This document shows positions 28,499-36,842 of a stretch of 47,357 bases of DNA, in pieces. Source of the DNA: CAVZGO01 sp963774935 (GTDB lineage: Bacteria > Chloroflexota > Anaerolineae > Anaerolineales > UBA4823); contig CAVZGO010000008.1 in NCBI GenBank assembly GCA_963774935.1, positions 1 to 47,357 of the forward strand. Direction: 5' to 3'. The first letter of the stretch is position 1; each line of letters starts with the position of its first letter. A program made the position numbers and the translations under genes. A model generated the notes under the pieces. The model made no database searches and was not told the origin of the DNA. It worked only from the letters and a program-made list of their open reading frames with translations.

Positions 28499-30463
28499 AA
28501 ATTAACCTCGCGTTCCATAGTCGGCAGTAAAACTTGAAAGACCGTTCCGCCAGGAAAACTGTTCAAGCGAATTGCACCTTTATGGGCACTGATAATTCGC
28601 TTCGAAATCGCCAACCCAATTCCCGTTCCGCCTTCTTTCGTTGTAAAAAAAGGTTGAAAAAGATGTTCTTGGATCTCTGTAGGGATCCCAGGTCCGGTAT
28701 CGATGATATTAATTTCAACGTACTCCCGGTTGTCCAAAGTAACCAAAGTGGGGCTAGAGGATCTGCGGATTTTTATGTATACCTGCCCCCCTGTATCAGA
28801 CATAGCCTGGATCGCGTTGGTTATCAAATTGCTAAAAACTTGCTCCAGGGCACGAGGATTGCCTCGAATTGGCGGGCAGTTTGCTTCGACATCAAGCTGT
28901 GCAGTGATATTTTGTTTTTCGATGCGTGGTTTCATCCGCTCAAGCAAGCTCTGGAAGAATGATTTTAGATGCACAGTCAACATTGTGTATTCAATCGGCT
29001 TGGTGTAAGAAAGCACCGATTTAACCAGATCGGCTAACCGATCGACATCTTGCATCAGTCGATCAACAGCGGGTTTGTTTGGGTCGTCGTCGGCGAGATT
29101 CATGGATAATAGCTCGAGACCCGTGCTCAGGTTGTTGATTGGGTTCCTGACTTCGTGTGCAAAAACCGCTGTGATTTCTCCCAAGATAGCTCGTTGTTCA
29201 AGAAGGCGTCGCTGTTCTTGCAGTTGCTCTTGTTCGGACAGATCGTGCAGTAGAAGAATAAATGAATACGGGCGAGTTTCATCAGAGACAGAGATAATTT
29301 GGGCATGTGCCAGGAAGGATTCGCCGCTACGCCGGAAAAGTCGGATGTCACCGTCGAATAATTTTGGAAAATCGGTATTTGGTGGTAGACAGCCAAGCAA
29401 GGAATCGCTGCCGATGAGGATGCGGTCGGCGGGTTGGCCGATAGTCTCTTTTCGATTGTAGCCAAGCATTTTCTCGGCTGCAGGATTAAAATCCTCAACA
29501 ATCCCTTTCGGCGAAAGGATCAAGACGCCACGAATATTGTTTTTCATTAATCCATCGAAGGTGATCTTCATTCTGGCGTTGTTGTGTTGAAGGTTAGTGA
29601 GTTCCTTCTCAATTTGATACTTCTGCAGTAATCCGTTAAGAATTTCAGTTGTAAAAGCCATCCTGATTGACAACATCTCATCAGGTGTCCCGGTTGATCC
29701 TGCCAATACCAGCAAACCGATCAGGGCGCCCGGTGTGCCAATCGGGAAGGTTTCTAGAAAGGCGATGTGAGCATGTTGTGCTTGTCTGTGGAGCTCAGTG
29801 GGTTGTCGTTTTCCATACCGCCAGTCAACAAATGTTTGCAGCCCCGAAAAATCAGAGGTCGAGATCGTTGCAGGCATCCACTGAGTATTGCCGACCGACG
29901 TAAAGCGCTCTAGCTTAGGCGCCGAGCCGCTTGCAAGATACAGGCTTCCTTGATCTACCCCATTCAAATGAAGAGCAGCTTCAAGAATCTGTGTGGCGGC
30001 TTCTTTGAAACCTGGCTTATTGTATGCCGTAGCTTGTTGTTGAAGATCTTGCCAGAAATGTTCTGGGCGCTGGTGTGTAGCGCCCTGGCTTTCGAATGTC
30101 AGGATTGCAAATTGGTTCTCTGGTGGGAGTACCCGGACATCGAGTTTAATCGGAAGCGATTCTCCCGACTTCTGCTGGAGCGATAAGACTGTATGCGTAT
30201 AGAAACCTGTTGGATTGGATGTGAAAAACTCATCTTCCCAGCCCGTGAGTAGCTGGTGTAGATCTAAGATTCTCTAATTCATTTTGTTGAAACCCACTCA
30301 TTTCATTGAAAGCAGCGTTTGTCGAAATAACCTGACGAGAGCGGATTTCAGCAAGAACAGCGGGGACAGCCAGCAGACGAATGACCGCAATTAAATCTTG
30401 ACTTGCAGTTTTTCGTGACCGCCGAAAACGGCTTGTGAGGTTGGCTGTGGGTGAATTACTCAT
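28495..30463 (-). CDS. Cytosolic PAS-GAF-PAS sensor histidine kinase; one frameshift
   Basis: About 655 aa after joining two frames near 30265, where removing one base gives ENLDLHQLL. No transmembrane segment or signal peptide, so it senses a cytosolic signal. Domains in order: N-terminal PAS (~25-130), a GAF-like region (~150-300), a second PAS (~320-430, with GIVEDFNPAAEKMLGY), HisKA with phospho-acceptor FAHEVRNP (~465), and HATPase_c with NLITNAIQA, DTGPGIP and GGTGIGLAI. It overlaps rpoN by 4 bases at its start and the NtrC-type gene by 4 bases at its end, so the three form one operon. It is almost certainly the partner of that regulator. The input signal is unknown. Confidence 0.9.
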
Positions 30464-31987
30464 GCCTGAGTGAGCGCCAAAGATGATTGTCTGAAGCGTG
30501 CAGGGAGAATCCCCTCCATTGAGCGATATTTTGCTACAGTTCGTCGGGCAACGGGATAACCCTGGTTCATTAAAACCTCCGCAAGCTCAGTATCACTTAA
30601 TGGATGGTTTTCCTGGGCTATTATTTCCCTTAATGCAGTTCGAACCTGCAGGCTGCGGTCGAAGAATTTATCCAGCGGAATTATGCGGTTGTTGGGCAAT
30701 TGTACCGCTTTTCCACTTACCGCGCGTGACACCGTCGACTCGTGTAATTCTAGCTCAAGGGCAAGCTGTGCCCTGGTAAGTGGGAGTAGATGTGCATCAC
30801 CGTGCAAGATAAACTCACGTTGGATCCGCACAAGGATCTGCATCAAGCGAACCATGGTGTGGTTCCTTTGTTGCAAGCACTTAACCAGAAGACCGGCTTG
30901 CTCTAAGTGGGTGTTCCATTTCTCAAGTCGCTCACCGGGGTCAATGCTTCGCGCGGAGGCATCGTCGGAGCGTTGATCAGTCTGTGGCACGATCGGTAAT
31001 TCTTTATTCTCGTCTGAATTGTCCAATCCAGGCTGTTGCGGATGGATTTCCTGTTGTAGGGCTTCCTTGAATAATGGATTTACCCGCAAGCAGCCAGCAT
31101 AAGGAGACAATATTTCAACCACCAGGGTCGGATTTTCATCATCATTCAATAAAGTTATGAGAATGTCCGGATTCAGGTATCCCTGTGGGGCACACGGACC
31201 AGAATAAACATCGCCCCAATGTGCCCGTGCTGGATATGGATTTAAATTGTCAATAATAAACCCTGCTAATTGTTGTGCATCTCTTGTGGAGATGTTCAAC
31301 TTGCGGGCTAACTCGTTGAAAGCTTTCCGGCTGAGCAACTCCATTCCTTCTCGGATGGCTTTTTCTGCCAGGGGAGGGACATGACGAGTTTCAGACAGGA
31401 CCTCGAGCTGGATGAGAAGTGCATCCTTTGGTGAAGCACAGCCAACCCCAATTGGATCTGCATGTTGAATCAGTGAGAGAACGGTTTCTATCCTGGATTG
31501 CGGGACGTGGTGGAAACGCATAAATTCGATAAGTGGCACGCGTAGCAGGCCGTCTTCATCCAGGCTGGTGAGCAGATGCGCAGCCAGCGGACGGTCCTGT
31601 TCATCAAGTTCCGGTGCGATTTGCCGCAATACAAACTGCGATAAATCTTCGGGAACCGCATTCCAGCTGTCTATATAAGCTTCGTCTGGTTGTTCGCTGT
31701 AATCGTAAGTACGAATATCTGAATACGGTGAGACGAAAATGATCGGTTCCCCGGGATCGGTAGATGAACTTTTTACTGCATAACGGACAGGGACCCGGTC
31801 GGGCTACTTTTCGACCACAAACAGAACAGCGGTGCTCATCATGCAATTCGAGGGCTGGATTGCTTGATAATTCTGCCTCAATCTTTTGGCGCAGCTCGTC
31901 ACCACTTAATTCGAGCAGCGTCATGGTCTGAGCCAGGTGGGCGGTTGTCAGTGGTCGAAGAGCATGCGATTGATATTGAAGAATCAT
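30460..31987 (-). CDS. rpoN: RNA polymerase sigma-54 factor with zinc-ribbon-like insert; one frameshift
   Basis: About 508 aa after one correction near 31770-31780 (a run of five A read as four). Region I starts MILQYQSHALRPLT and contains the leucine-rich ELRQKIEAELSSNPALE. Next comes an unusual Cys4 segment (CSVCGR then CPLC). The core-binding region contains LTSLDEDGLLRVP, and the DNA-binding end has ESTVSRAVSGK and the RpoN box ARRTVAKYR near the C-terminus. It recognises the -24/-12 promoters found in this window. The start at 31987 is preferred over longer frames because the promoter and a GGGGT ribosome site lie just upstream. It begins the rpoN-kinase-activator operon. Confidence 0.94.
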
Positions 31988-32026
31988 AATATTACCCCGA
32001 GTGTCAGGTTGAATTATACTGGTGTG

Positions 32027-32043
32027 TTGCAAGATGCGTGCCG
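32027..32043 (-). promoter_or_regulatory. Sigma-54 promoter of the rpoN operon (autoregulation)
   Basis: The minus strand reads CGGCACGCATCTTGCAA. GG and GC are separated by 10 bases, and only the first consensus base differs. The -12 GC ends 42 nt before the rpoN ATG. Outside the four variable bases it is identical to the ftsZ promoter, which points to one regulon. An IS256-type element ends 78 bp further upstream. Confidence 0.82.
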
Positions 32044-32120
32044 AAAAATTTGTAAATTTTTGGTGTGCAATTTCACGACATCCTGGAGATTGCACTAAAA
32101 TTCTGATTACGCAACCTATT

Positions 32121-33407
32121 TTCTGTAAATTCGAGTCAGAAATATCCATAGTTCTTTAACAATCTAATGACTTGCCAGCACAATAACGTTTCCCGATCTG
32201 CCACTCTTCGCTGGTCTCCATTAGCAAAGCGGAAACCAATCTCAAACAAGAAGCCTCGTTTGGAAAGACACCCACAACCCGAGTACGTCTGCGGATCTCT
32301 TTGTTGATCCGTTCCAGGCTGTTCGTTGTTCGGATCAACCTTCGATGTTCGAGTGGAAAGTCAAATACTGTAAACCCTTCTGCCAGGTTCTCTTCCAACC
32401 AGGCTGACAATTTTGGAGCTGAAACAGCATATTTCTGGATTGCAGCCATCAAGAATGCTTCTGCGGTCTTGCGATCCGGGGCATTGAACATGGACCGGAT
32501 ATCTGCTGCAACTTCCATGCGCATGGCTTGCTTGGGTACATATGCACCCGCATTCTGCTGCAGATGAAACTGGCAGCGTTGCCACGGGACGCTACCTAAA
32601 ACCGCTCGTCTGGCCGCTCCCAAACCGGCATGATCGTCGCTGATCACTAACTTCACGCCTTTCAAGCCACGATCCTTGAGCCCCTGCAGAAAGGCTTTCC
32701 AGTGGGTTTCATGCTCACTGAGCGACACAGAAACTCCTAAAACCTGCCTTTCACCCGCTGGCGTGATGCCTGAAGCCACCAAAACAGCCGCATCGCGTAC
32801 TTGTCCAGCCTCTCTCACCTTCTCGTATCGGGCATCCACATACAGATAGGTGATTTCCCCAAGCGGTCGTTCACGCCATTCCTGCAATACTGCGTCTAGC
32901 TGAGCTGCTGCCCGGCTGACCTGCATCGCAGAGACTTCTATCCCGCACAGCTCTTCAGTAATGGCCTTGACTTTTCTGGTGGATACGCCCTGCACATACA
33001 TCTCTGCCAGCGTGGTGACCAGGGCTCGCTCGCTGCGCAGCCCTTTTTCTAAGGCCGATGGATAGAACCCGCCTTCTCGGACTTGAGGCACGGCAAACGT
33101 GATCTCTCCCAGTCGCGTTCTGACTGTTTTTGGCTTGTACCCGTTGGCGTGCCCTTTCCGGTCTGCTGTCCGCTCGTATTCACCAGCTTGCAGATACCTG
33201 GATCTTTCAACCTGCATGATGTTGTTCAGCAGTACCCGCATCAGCTCCGGGACTGCATCCAGTCCATTTCGGGTGATCTCTTCAATCGTTCCCGCAGAAA
33301 GGTTATAATCATTTTGGTGAGTCATTTCAGTCTCCTAGTTTGGTTTGGTCGCCTATTTAGGATACCTCTGACTCACCGTTTTTGTTAAGGTTCATGAATT
33401 TACAGAA
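32121..33407 (-). mobile_element. IS256-family insertion sequence
   Basis: A single transposase gene is flanked by an inverted repeat core TTCTGTAAATTC at 32121-32132 and its complement at 33396-33407. The outer ends are uncertain because no matching target duplication is seen beside these arms. It lies between the rpoN promoter and the IS1 element. Confidence 0.75.
32156..33325 (-). CDS. IS256-family transposase
   Basis: A 389-aa mutator-type transposase of usual length. The DDE triad is visible: Asp in YLYVDARYEKV (~170), Asp in LVISDDHAGL (~235), and Glu in TTNSLERINKEIRRR (~345). The Cys/His pattern CQFHLQQNA between the second Asp and the Glu is typical for the family. The frame is intact, so the element may be active. 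Confidence 0.95.
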   Translation of the reverse strand: MTHQNDYNLSAGTIEEITRNGLDAVPELMRVLLNNIMQVERSRYLQAGEYERTADRKGHANGYKPKTVRTRLGEITFAVPQVREGGFYPSALEKGLRSERALVTTLAEMYVQGVSTRKVKAITEELCGIEVSAMQVSRAAAQLDAVLQEWRERPLGEITYLYVDARYEKVREAGQVRDAAVLVASGITPAGERQVLGVSVSLSEHETHWKAFLQGLKDRGLKGVKLVISDDHAGLGAARRAVLGSVPWQRCQFHLQQNAGAYVPKQAMRMEVAADIRSMFNAPDRKTAEAFLMAAIQKYAVSAPKLSAWLEENLAEGFTVFDFPLEHRRLIRTTNSLERINKEIRRRTRVVGVFPNEASCLRLVSALLMETSEEWQIGKRYCAGKSLDC

Positions 33408-33423
33408 AGAATGTTACACCAAC

Positions 33424-33432
33424 AAAATTCTC
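33424..33432 (+). repeat. Target-site duplication of the IS1 element, left copy
   Basis: AAAATTCTC directly precedes the left end of the IS1 element and recurs immediately after its right end. Nine bases is the usual IS1 duplication length. Confidence 0.88.
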
Positions 33433-34223
33433 GGGAGTGGCTAAGATAATGGGCCAATGAAATCCTTGATATGAGCTGGGTAGTCAGGGAACAACTGTTT
33501 ATGAAGTTGCCGCCTGTTGTAACAGTAAATAAACAGGCGTAAGGCACATTCAAGGGCGTGGGGACAGCGAGAGAAACATCGGGAGGATCTTGCCAGGCGA
33601 GCCAGGTAGTGGCGCAGCTCGGCGTTGTCACCTTCCACAGAATAGGTATCAGTTTTACCTTCGGAAACTTCATAACGACCATAGTGATACCACAAGCGAT
33701 CGTAAGCATCAAAAGCATCGCTGAAATACTGTTTGGCCTTTGGTGCTTTGTCGACCATCCCCTGAATATCTTGTTGTGTGCGCTCCCAGACAACTTTGCA
33801 ACTCAAGTAGCAGCGTGTTTGGCGGTCTACGATCGTGATGATGTAAATCCTGTTTTTTTCTTGCCGATAAAGGTGAATAACTCATCCATTTCGGCGGTCT
33901 TGACGTCTTTAGGTACTGGCGCTTCGGGTAAATTAGCCGCACTCGCTTTGACCCATAACGACACGGTGCGATGGTGGATACCTAGATGGCGACCGATCCG
34001 GCGTAAATTCATGCCATCCACGTATAGCTGTAGCGCTTGTTTTCGCACTTCGTCGGGATAACCATGCTGTTTTGGTTCTGGCGTATACTTGTGACCGCAG
34101 TGCATGCACTTGTATCTTTGTGATCCTGATTGCGTTTCGCCAGCTCGATTTTGGCGTGTGGTTTGGTGACAGTGTGGGCATGTTTGCATGGTATGATTTT
34201 ACCCCATAAATTTAGCCACTCCC
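33433..34223 (-). mobile_element. IS1-family insertion sequence (791 bp)
   Basis: Ends are inverted repeats of about 21 bp. The left end starts GGGAGTGGCTAAGATAATGG and the right end, read inward, GGGAGTGGCTAAATTTATGG. They are flanked by identical 9-bp duplications, so both borders are exact. The size is close to classical IS1 (768 bp). The perfect duplication suggests a recent insertion. Confidence 0.93.
33441..34189 (-). CDS. IS1-family transposase produced by -1 frameshifting
   Basis: The first frame (34189-33827, 120 aa) has an N-terminal zinc ribbon (CPHCHQ and CMHCG) and a helix-turn-helix (YVDGMNLRRIGRHLGIHHRT), and enters the catalytic domain at AEMDELFTFIGKKK. The second frame, -1 relative to it, continues with IYIITIVDRQTRCYL and ends at 33441 after DAYDRLWYHYGRY. 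They join at a run of seven A followed by C (33853-33859), the kind of slippery site known from IS1. Here the frameshift is probably programmed, unlike the others in this window. Confidence 0.88.
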
Positions 34224-34232
34224 AAAATTCTC
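34224..34232 (+). repeat. Target-site duplication of the IS1 element, right copy
   Basis: AAAATTCTC directly after the right inverted repeat, identical to the left copy at 33424-33432. Confidence 0.88.
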
Positions 34233-34364
34233 CAGCATAGTCTGCCAAGATACCTTTTATGCTAAAATTAACTAAATGCGCACGGGTCAGGTGAATCAAG
34301 CGGGTATACACAAACGCCAAATAAAACAAAATGATGAACATCTGAATAAAAAGAGGAATCAACT

Positions 34365-35327
34365 ATGCTTCGCAGCTTTTTTATTTACATGTCAAAAGCC
34401 GAGTGGGCGAGAAAAATAATTACCAACTGGAAATTTGCCTGGAAAGCTGCATCTCGTTTCGTTGCTGGCGAAAAACTTGAAGATGCTATTCTAGTTGTGC
34501 AGTTGTTGAATCAAAAAGGCATCCTTGCGACGCTGGATCATTTGGGCGAGCATACCCTTTCCAGGGAAGATGCTTCTCGAGCGACACAGGCAATTATCGA
34601 GATCGGTAGTGCGATCCGCGAATCCGGGATCAAAGCCAACATTTCGGTTAAGTTGACCCAAATTGGGCTTGCCTTAAGTCCCGACATTGCCTCGGAGAAT
34701 CTCGCACTGATCCTAGAAAATGTGCGGAAAGATGATATATTTGTGCGTGTAGACATGGAAGATTCTACTTGCACAGAAATTACACTCGATATTGTCAGAC
34801 GGATGCGTCAAGAAAAAGGTTTAGTCAACGTTGGTGTGGTTATTCAGTCGTATCTTTACCGAAGTGAGGCGGACATAGCAAACCTGATGGCAGATGGTAC
34901 TCCAGTGCGCCTTTGCAAAGGCGCATATAAGGAGCCAGCAGATGTTGCGTTTCCAAAGAAAAGCGATGTAGATTCGAATTATGATAAGCTTACTCGTGCA
35001 CTAATCGATGGCGCTATCGCAGCAGGTAGCCCAACCATCAGTTCGAATGGGCGCACCCCTCCCATTCCGGCGATAGCCAGTCACGATCCGGCACGCCTTG
35101 CGTTCGCGAAGAAATATGCAGATAGCGTTGGTCTTCCAAAGCAAGCTCTGGAATTCCAGATGCTGTATGGCATACGGCGGGATTTGCAGGAGCAATCCGC
35201 CAAGGAAGGGTATCCGGTACGTGTCTATGTACCTTATGGCACAGAATGGTATCCTTATTATGTCCGCCGGTTGGCAGAACGTCCGGCAAACGTGTGGTTT
35301 TTAATCTCAAATTTCTTTCGTAAGTAA
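34365..35327 (+). CDS. Proline dehydrogenase (monofunctional)
   Basis: A 320-aa FAD enzyme that oxidises L-proline to delta-1-pyrroline-5-carboxylate. The PRODH barrel motifs appear in order: ISVKLTQIG (~107), VRVDMED (~140), VIQSYLYRS (~165), RLCKGAYKEP (~183), ASHD (~225, usually ATHD), EFQMLYGIR and the substrate-binding YYVRRLAERPANVWF near the C-terminus. Length fits the stand-alone bacterial form; the P5C dehydrogenase partner is not in the window. The ATG is preceded by GAGGA at 7 nt. It is followed after 15 bp by the rhodanese gene on the same strand. Confidence 0.94.
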   Translation: MLRSFFIYMSKAEWARKIITNWKFAWKAASRFVAGEKLEDAILVVQLLNQKGILATLDHLGEHTLSREDASRATQAIIEIGSAIRESGIKANISVKLTQIGLALSPDIASENLALILENVRKDDIFVRVDMEDSTCTEITLDIVRRMRQEKGLVNVGVVIQSYLYRSEADIANLMADGTPVRLCKGAYKEPADVAFPKKSDVDSNYDKLTRALIDGAIAAGSPTISSNGRTPPIPAIASHDPARLAFAKKYADSVGLPKQALEFQMLYGIRRDLQEQSAKEGYPVRVYVPYGTEWYPYYVRRLAERPANVWFLISNFFRK

Positions 35328-35342
35328 TTTGTGGAGGTCAGG

Positions 35343-35834
35343 TTGAAACAAAGCCGGGCTAGAACTTGGTCGCTAGTATTATTGTTCGCAGGTGCCGCAA
35401 TGCTCTTGGGGGTTGTTGCTTACATTATTGGAGTTCGACTGGGTCAGCCGGCTGAACAGGTGAGTACTTTTGGTGAACCAGCTTCATCAGGCCAGGCTGT
35501 TATTCCATTACCCGAGATCCAACGCGTTGGCTTGAAGGATGCAAAAGCAGCTTACGACATTGGGAATGCGATATTTTTAGATGTCCGAGATACGGATTCA
35601 TATGCAGCAAGTCATATTCCGGGATCAATTAATATCCCTGAAGGAGACATGAGTACCAGATTGCAGGAGCTGAATCCTGACCAATGGATCATCACCGTAT
35701 GCACCTGACCGGCTGAAGAATCTAGTGCCCGTGCGGCAAAAGTATTGCAAGAAAACGGTTTTTCCAAGGTACAAGCACTCCAGGGCGGCTTACAAACCTG
35801 GGCAGATGCCGGCTATCCGATTGAGTCAGAATGA
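35343..35834 (+). CDS. Membrane-anchored rhodanese with in-frame UGA: candidate selenoprotein
   Basis: A 163-residue protein if the UGA at 35706-35708 is read through. The TTG start at 35343 is preferred because GGAGG ends 5 nt upstream, overlapping a possible earlier GTG. An N-terminal transmembrane helix (LVLLFAGAAMLLGVVAYIIG) puts the domain outside the cytosol. The rhodanese domain shows FLDVRDTDSYAASHIPGSIN, then the active-site loop V-C-T-UGA-P-A-E-E-S-S-A-R-A-A, then LQGGLQTWADAGYPIE. Relatives that I recall have C-x-C-P-x-E at this loop, so UGA replaces the second cysteine. All 41 codons after it keep the family pattern. A nonsense mutation is the alternative, but the frame and motifs are intact. 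SelA/B/C are not in this window. Confidence 0.75.
35722..35742 (+). promoter_or_regulatory. Putative bacterial SECIS element
   Basis: Just after the in-frame UGA the RNA can form a hairpin. The upper stem is UGCC (35726-35729) with GGCA (35735-35738) and the apical loop is CGUGC. A 2x2 internal mismatch sits below, with C-G and U-A pairs at 35722/35742 and 35723/35741. The loop G lies 23 nt after the UGA and is at loop position 2, followed by U. This fits the bacterial SECIS rule of a G in the first two loop positions and a UGA-to-loop distance of about 16-37 nt. Confidence 0.6.
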
Positions 35835-35915
35835 TTGATACTTGATCCTGCCTAGATATGCTCTGCCAGCTTGATGAATTTAAATATTTACAAGAAAATC
35901 TCAATGTGACGTTTA

Positions 35916-36839
35916 ATGGTTTCTACTAGGATGATCTTACGAATCGTACGCCCCCTTTTCTTACTGGCGGGAGCGGGATGTTATATACTGGGAGTCGGTA
36001 TCGCAAATTACTTAGGGTACCCTACCAGAGGGGATGTATTTTCGATGGGTCTGGCATTTGTTATCTTTTTACAGCTAGCGGCCAGCCTGTTGGCGGAAAC
36101 TTATTCCCCCAATATTGATGTCGATCGCGATATTAATGCTGAAATAAATCTTAACGACGCGGAGAATCCCAATCCGAAGCCACCTAGACTAGAGAAGCTG
36201 CCACGCGGAATTGCCCTGTTTGCAGCTTTTTCATGCCTTGCTGCGGCTGCTTCATTCAGCGTATTTATTGTTGCGAATCAAAATGCGGATCCTTTATTGC
36301 TCCTTGTTATGGTACTTGGTCTATCAGGCTCAATCTTCTATTTCACCCCACCTGTTAGTCTCGACACGAGTGGATTTGGTGAAATCATTCAAGCTTTCCT
36401 TGTGGTATTCGTGGTACCGGTTTTCGCGTTCATCTTACAAACCGGAGAGTTCCACCGCTTGGTTGGGATGACCGCGTTTCCACTCTGCCTGATCTATCTT
36501 GCCGGGTTAATAGCGCTTGATCTGCCTAATTTTGCACGAGAAATGCGGACCGGCCAGAACCGTTTGATTCAGAGATTGGGCTGGCAGAATGCGATGACCT
36601 TTCACAATCTGCTCATCTTAAGTGCGTTTTTGATCCTTGCAATGGCTGGAATTTTTGGGATGCCCCTTGCCATCGTATTATCCTTGATGATCCCTCTTCC
36701 GCTTGCGCTCTTAGAAATCTGGCAAATGTGGCGAATAGCTCAAGGAGCCCGTCCTAACTGGAGAGCACTTAGAGTCAATGCGATCGTTTTATTTGGCGCC
36801 TTAGTTTATCTTGCCACGTACACATATTGGACCCGATAA
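35916..36839 (+). CDS. UbiA-family prenyltransferase (MenA-like)
   Basis: A 307-aa polytopic membrane protein with about eight to nine hydrophobic segments. The first Asp-rich motif is NIDVDRDINAE (~residue 67), close to the family's NDxxDxxxD, and the second region reads ALDLPNFAREMRTGQNRL (~205), near the expected second Asp motif. UbiA enzymes transfer a polyprenyl chain to an aromatic acceptor, as in menaquinone synthesis (MenA). The acceptor here is not known; MenA-like is the best guess from length. An alternative ATG at 35931 is possible. It is followed by moeA after 3 bp. Confidence 0.82.
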   Translation: MVSTRMILRIVRPLFLLAGAGCYILGVGIANYLGYPTRGDVFSMGLAFVIFLQLAASLLAETYSPNIDVDRDINAEINLNDAENPNPKPPRLEKLPRGIALFAAFSCLAAAASFSVFIVANQNADPLLLLVMVLGLSGSIFYFTPPVSLDTSGFGEIIQAFLVVFVVPVFAFILQTGEFHRLVGMTAFPLCLIYLAGLIALDLPNFAREMRTGQNRLIQRLGWQNAMTFHNLLILSAFLILAMAGIFGMPLAIVLSLMIPLPLALLEIWQMWRIAQGARPNWRALRVNAIVLFGALVYLATYTYWTR

Positions 36840-36842
36840 TTA

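Noticed and set aside
30230..30463. Stand-alone 77-aa PAS protein
   Set aside because: It is the N-terminus of the histidine kinase, separated by a one-base frameshift; the second frame continues the PAS fold.
32121..32132. Target-site duplication for the IS256 element
   Set aside because: Bases just outside the two inverted-repeat cores do not match, so the true ends are not determined.
35343..35708. Calling the rhodanese a truncated 120-aa protein ending at the TGA
   Set aside because: It would end inside the active-site loop, and all downstream family motifs remain in the same frame.
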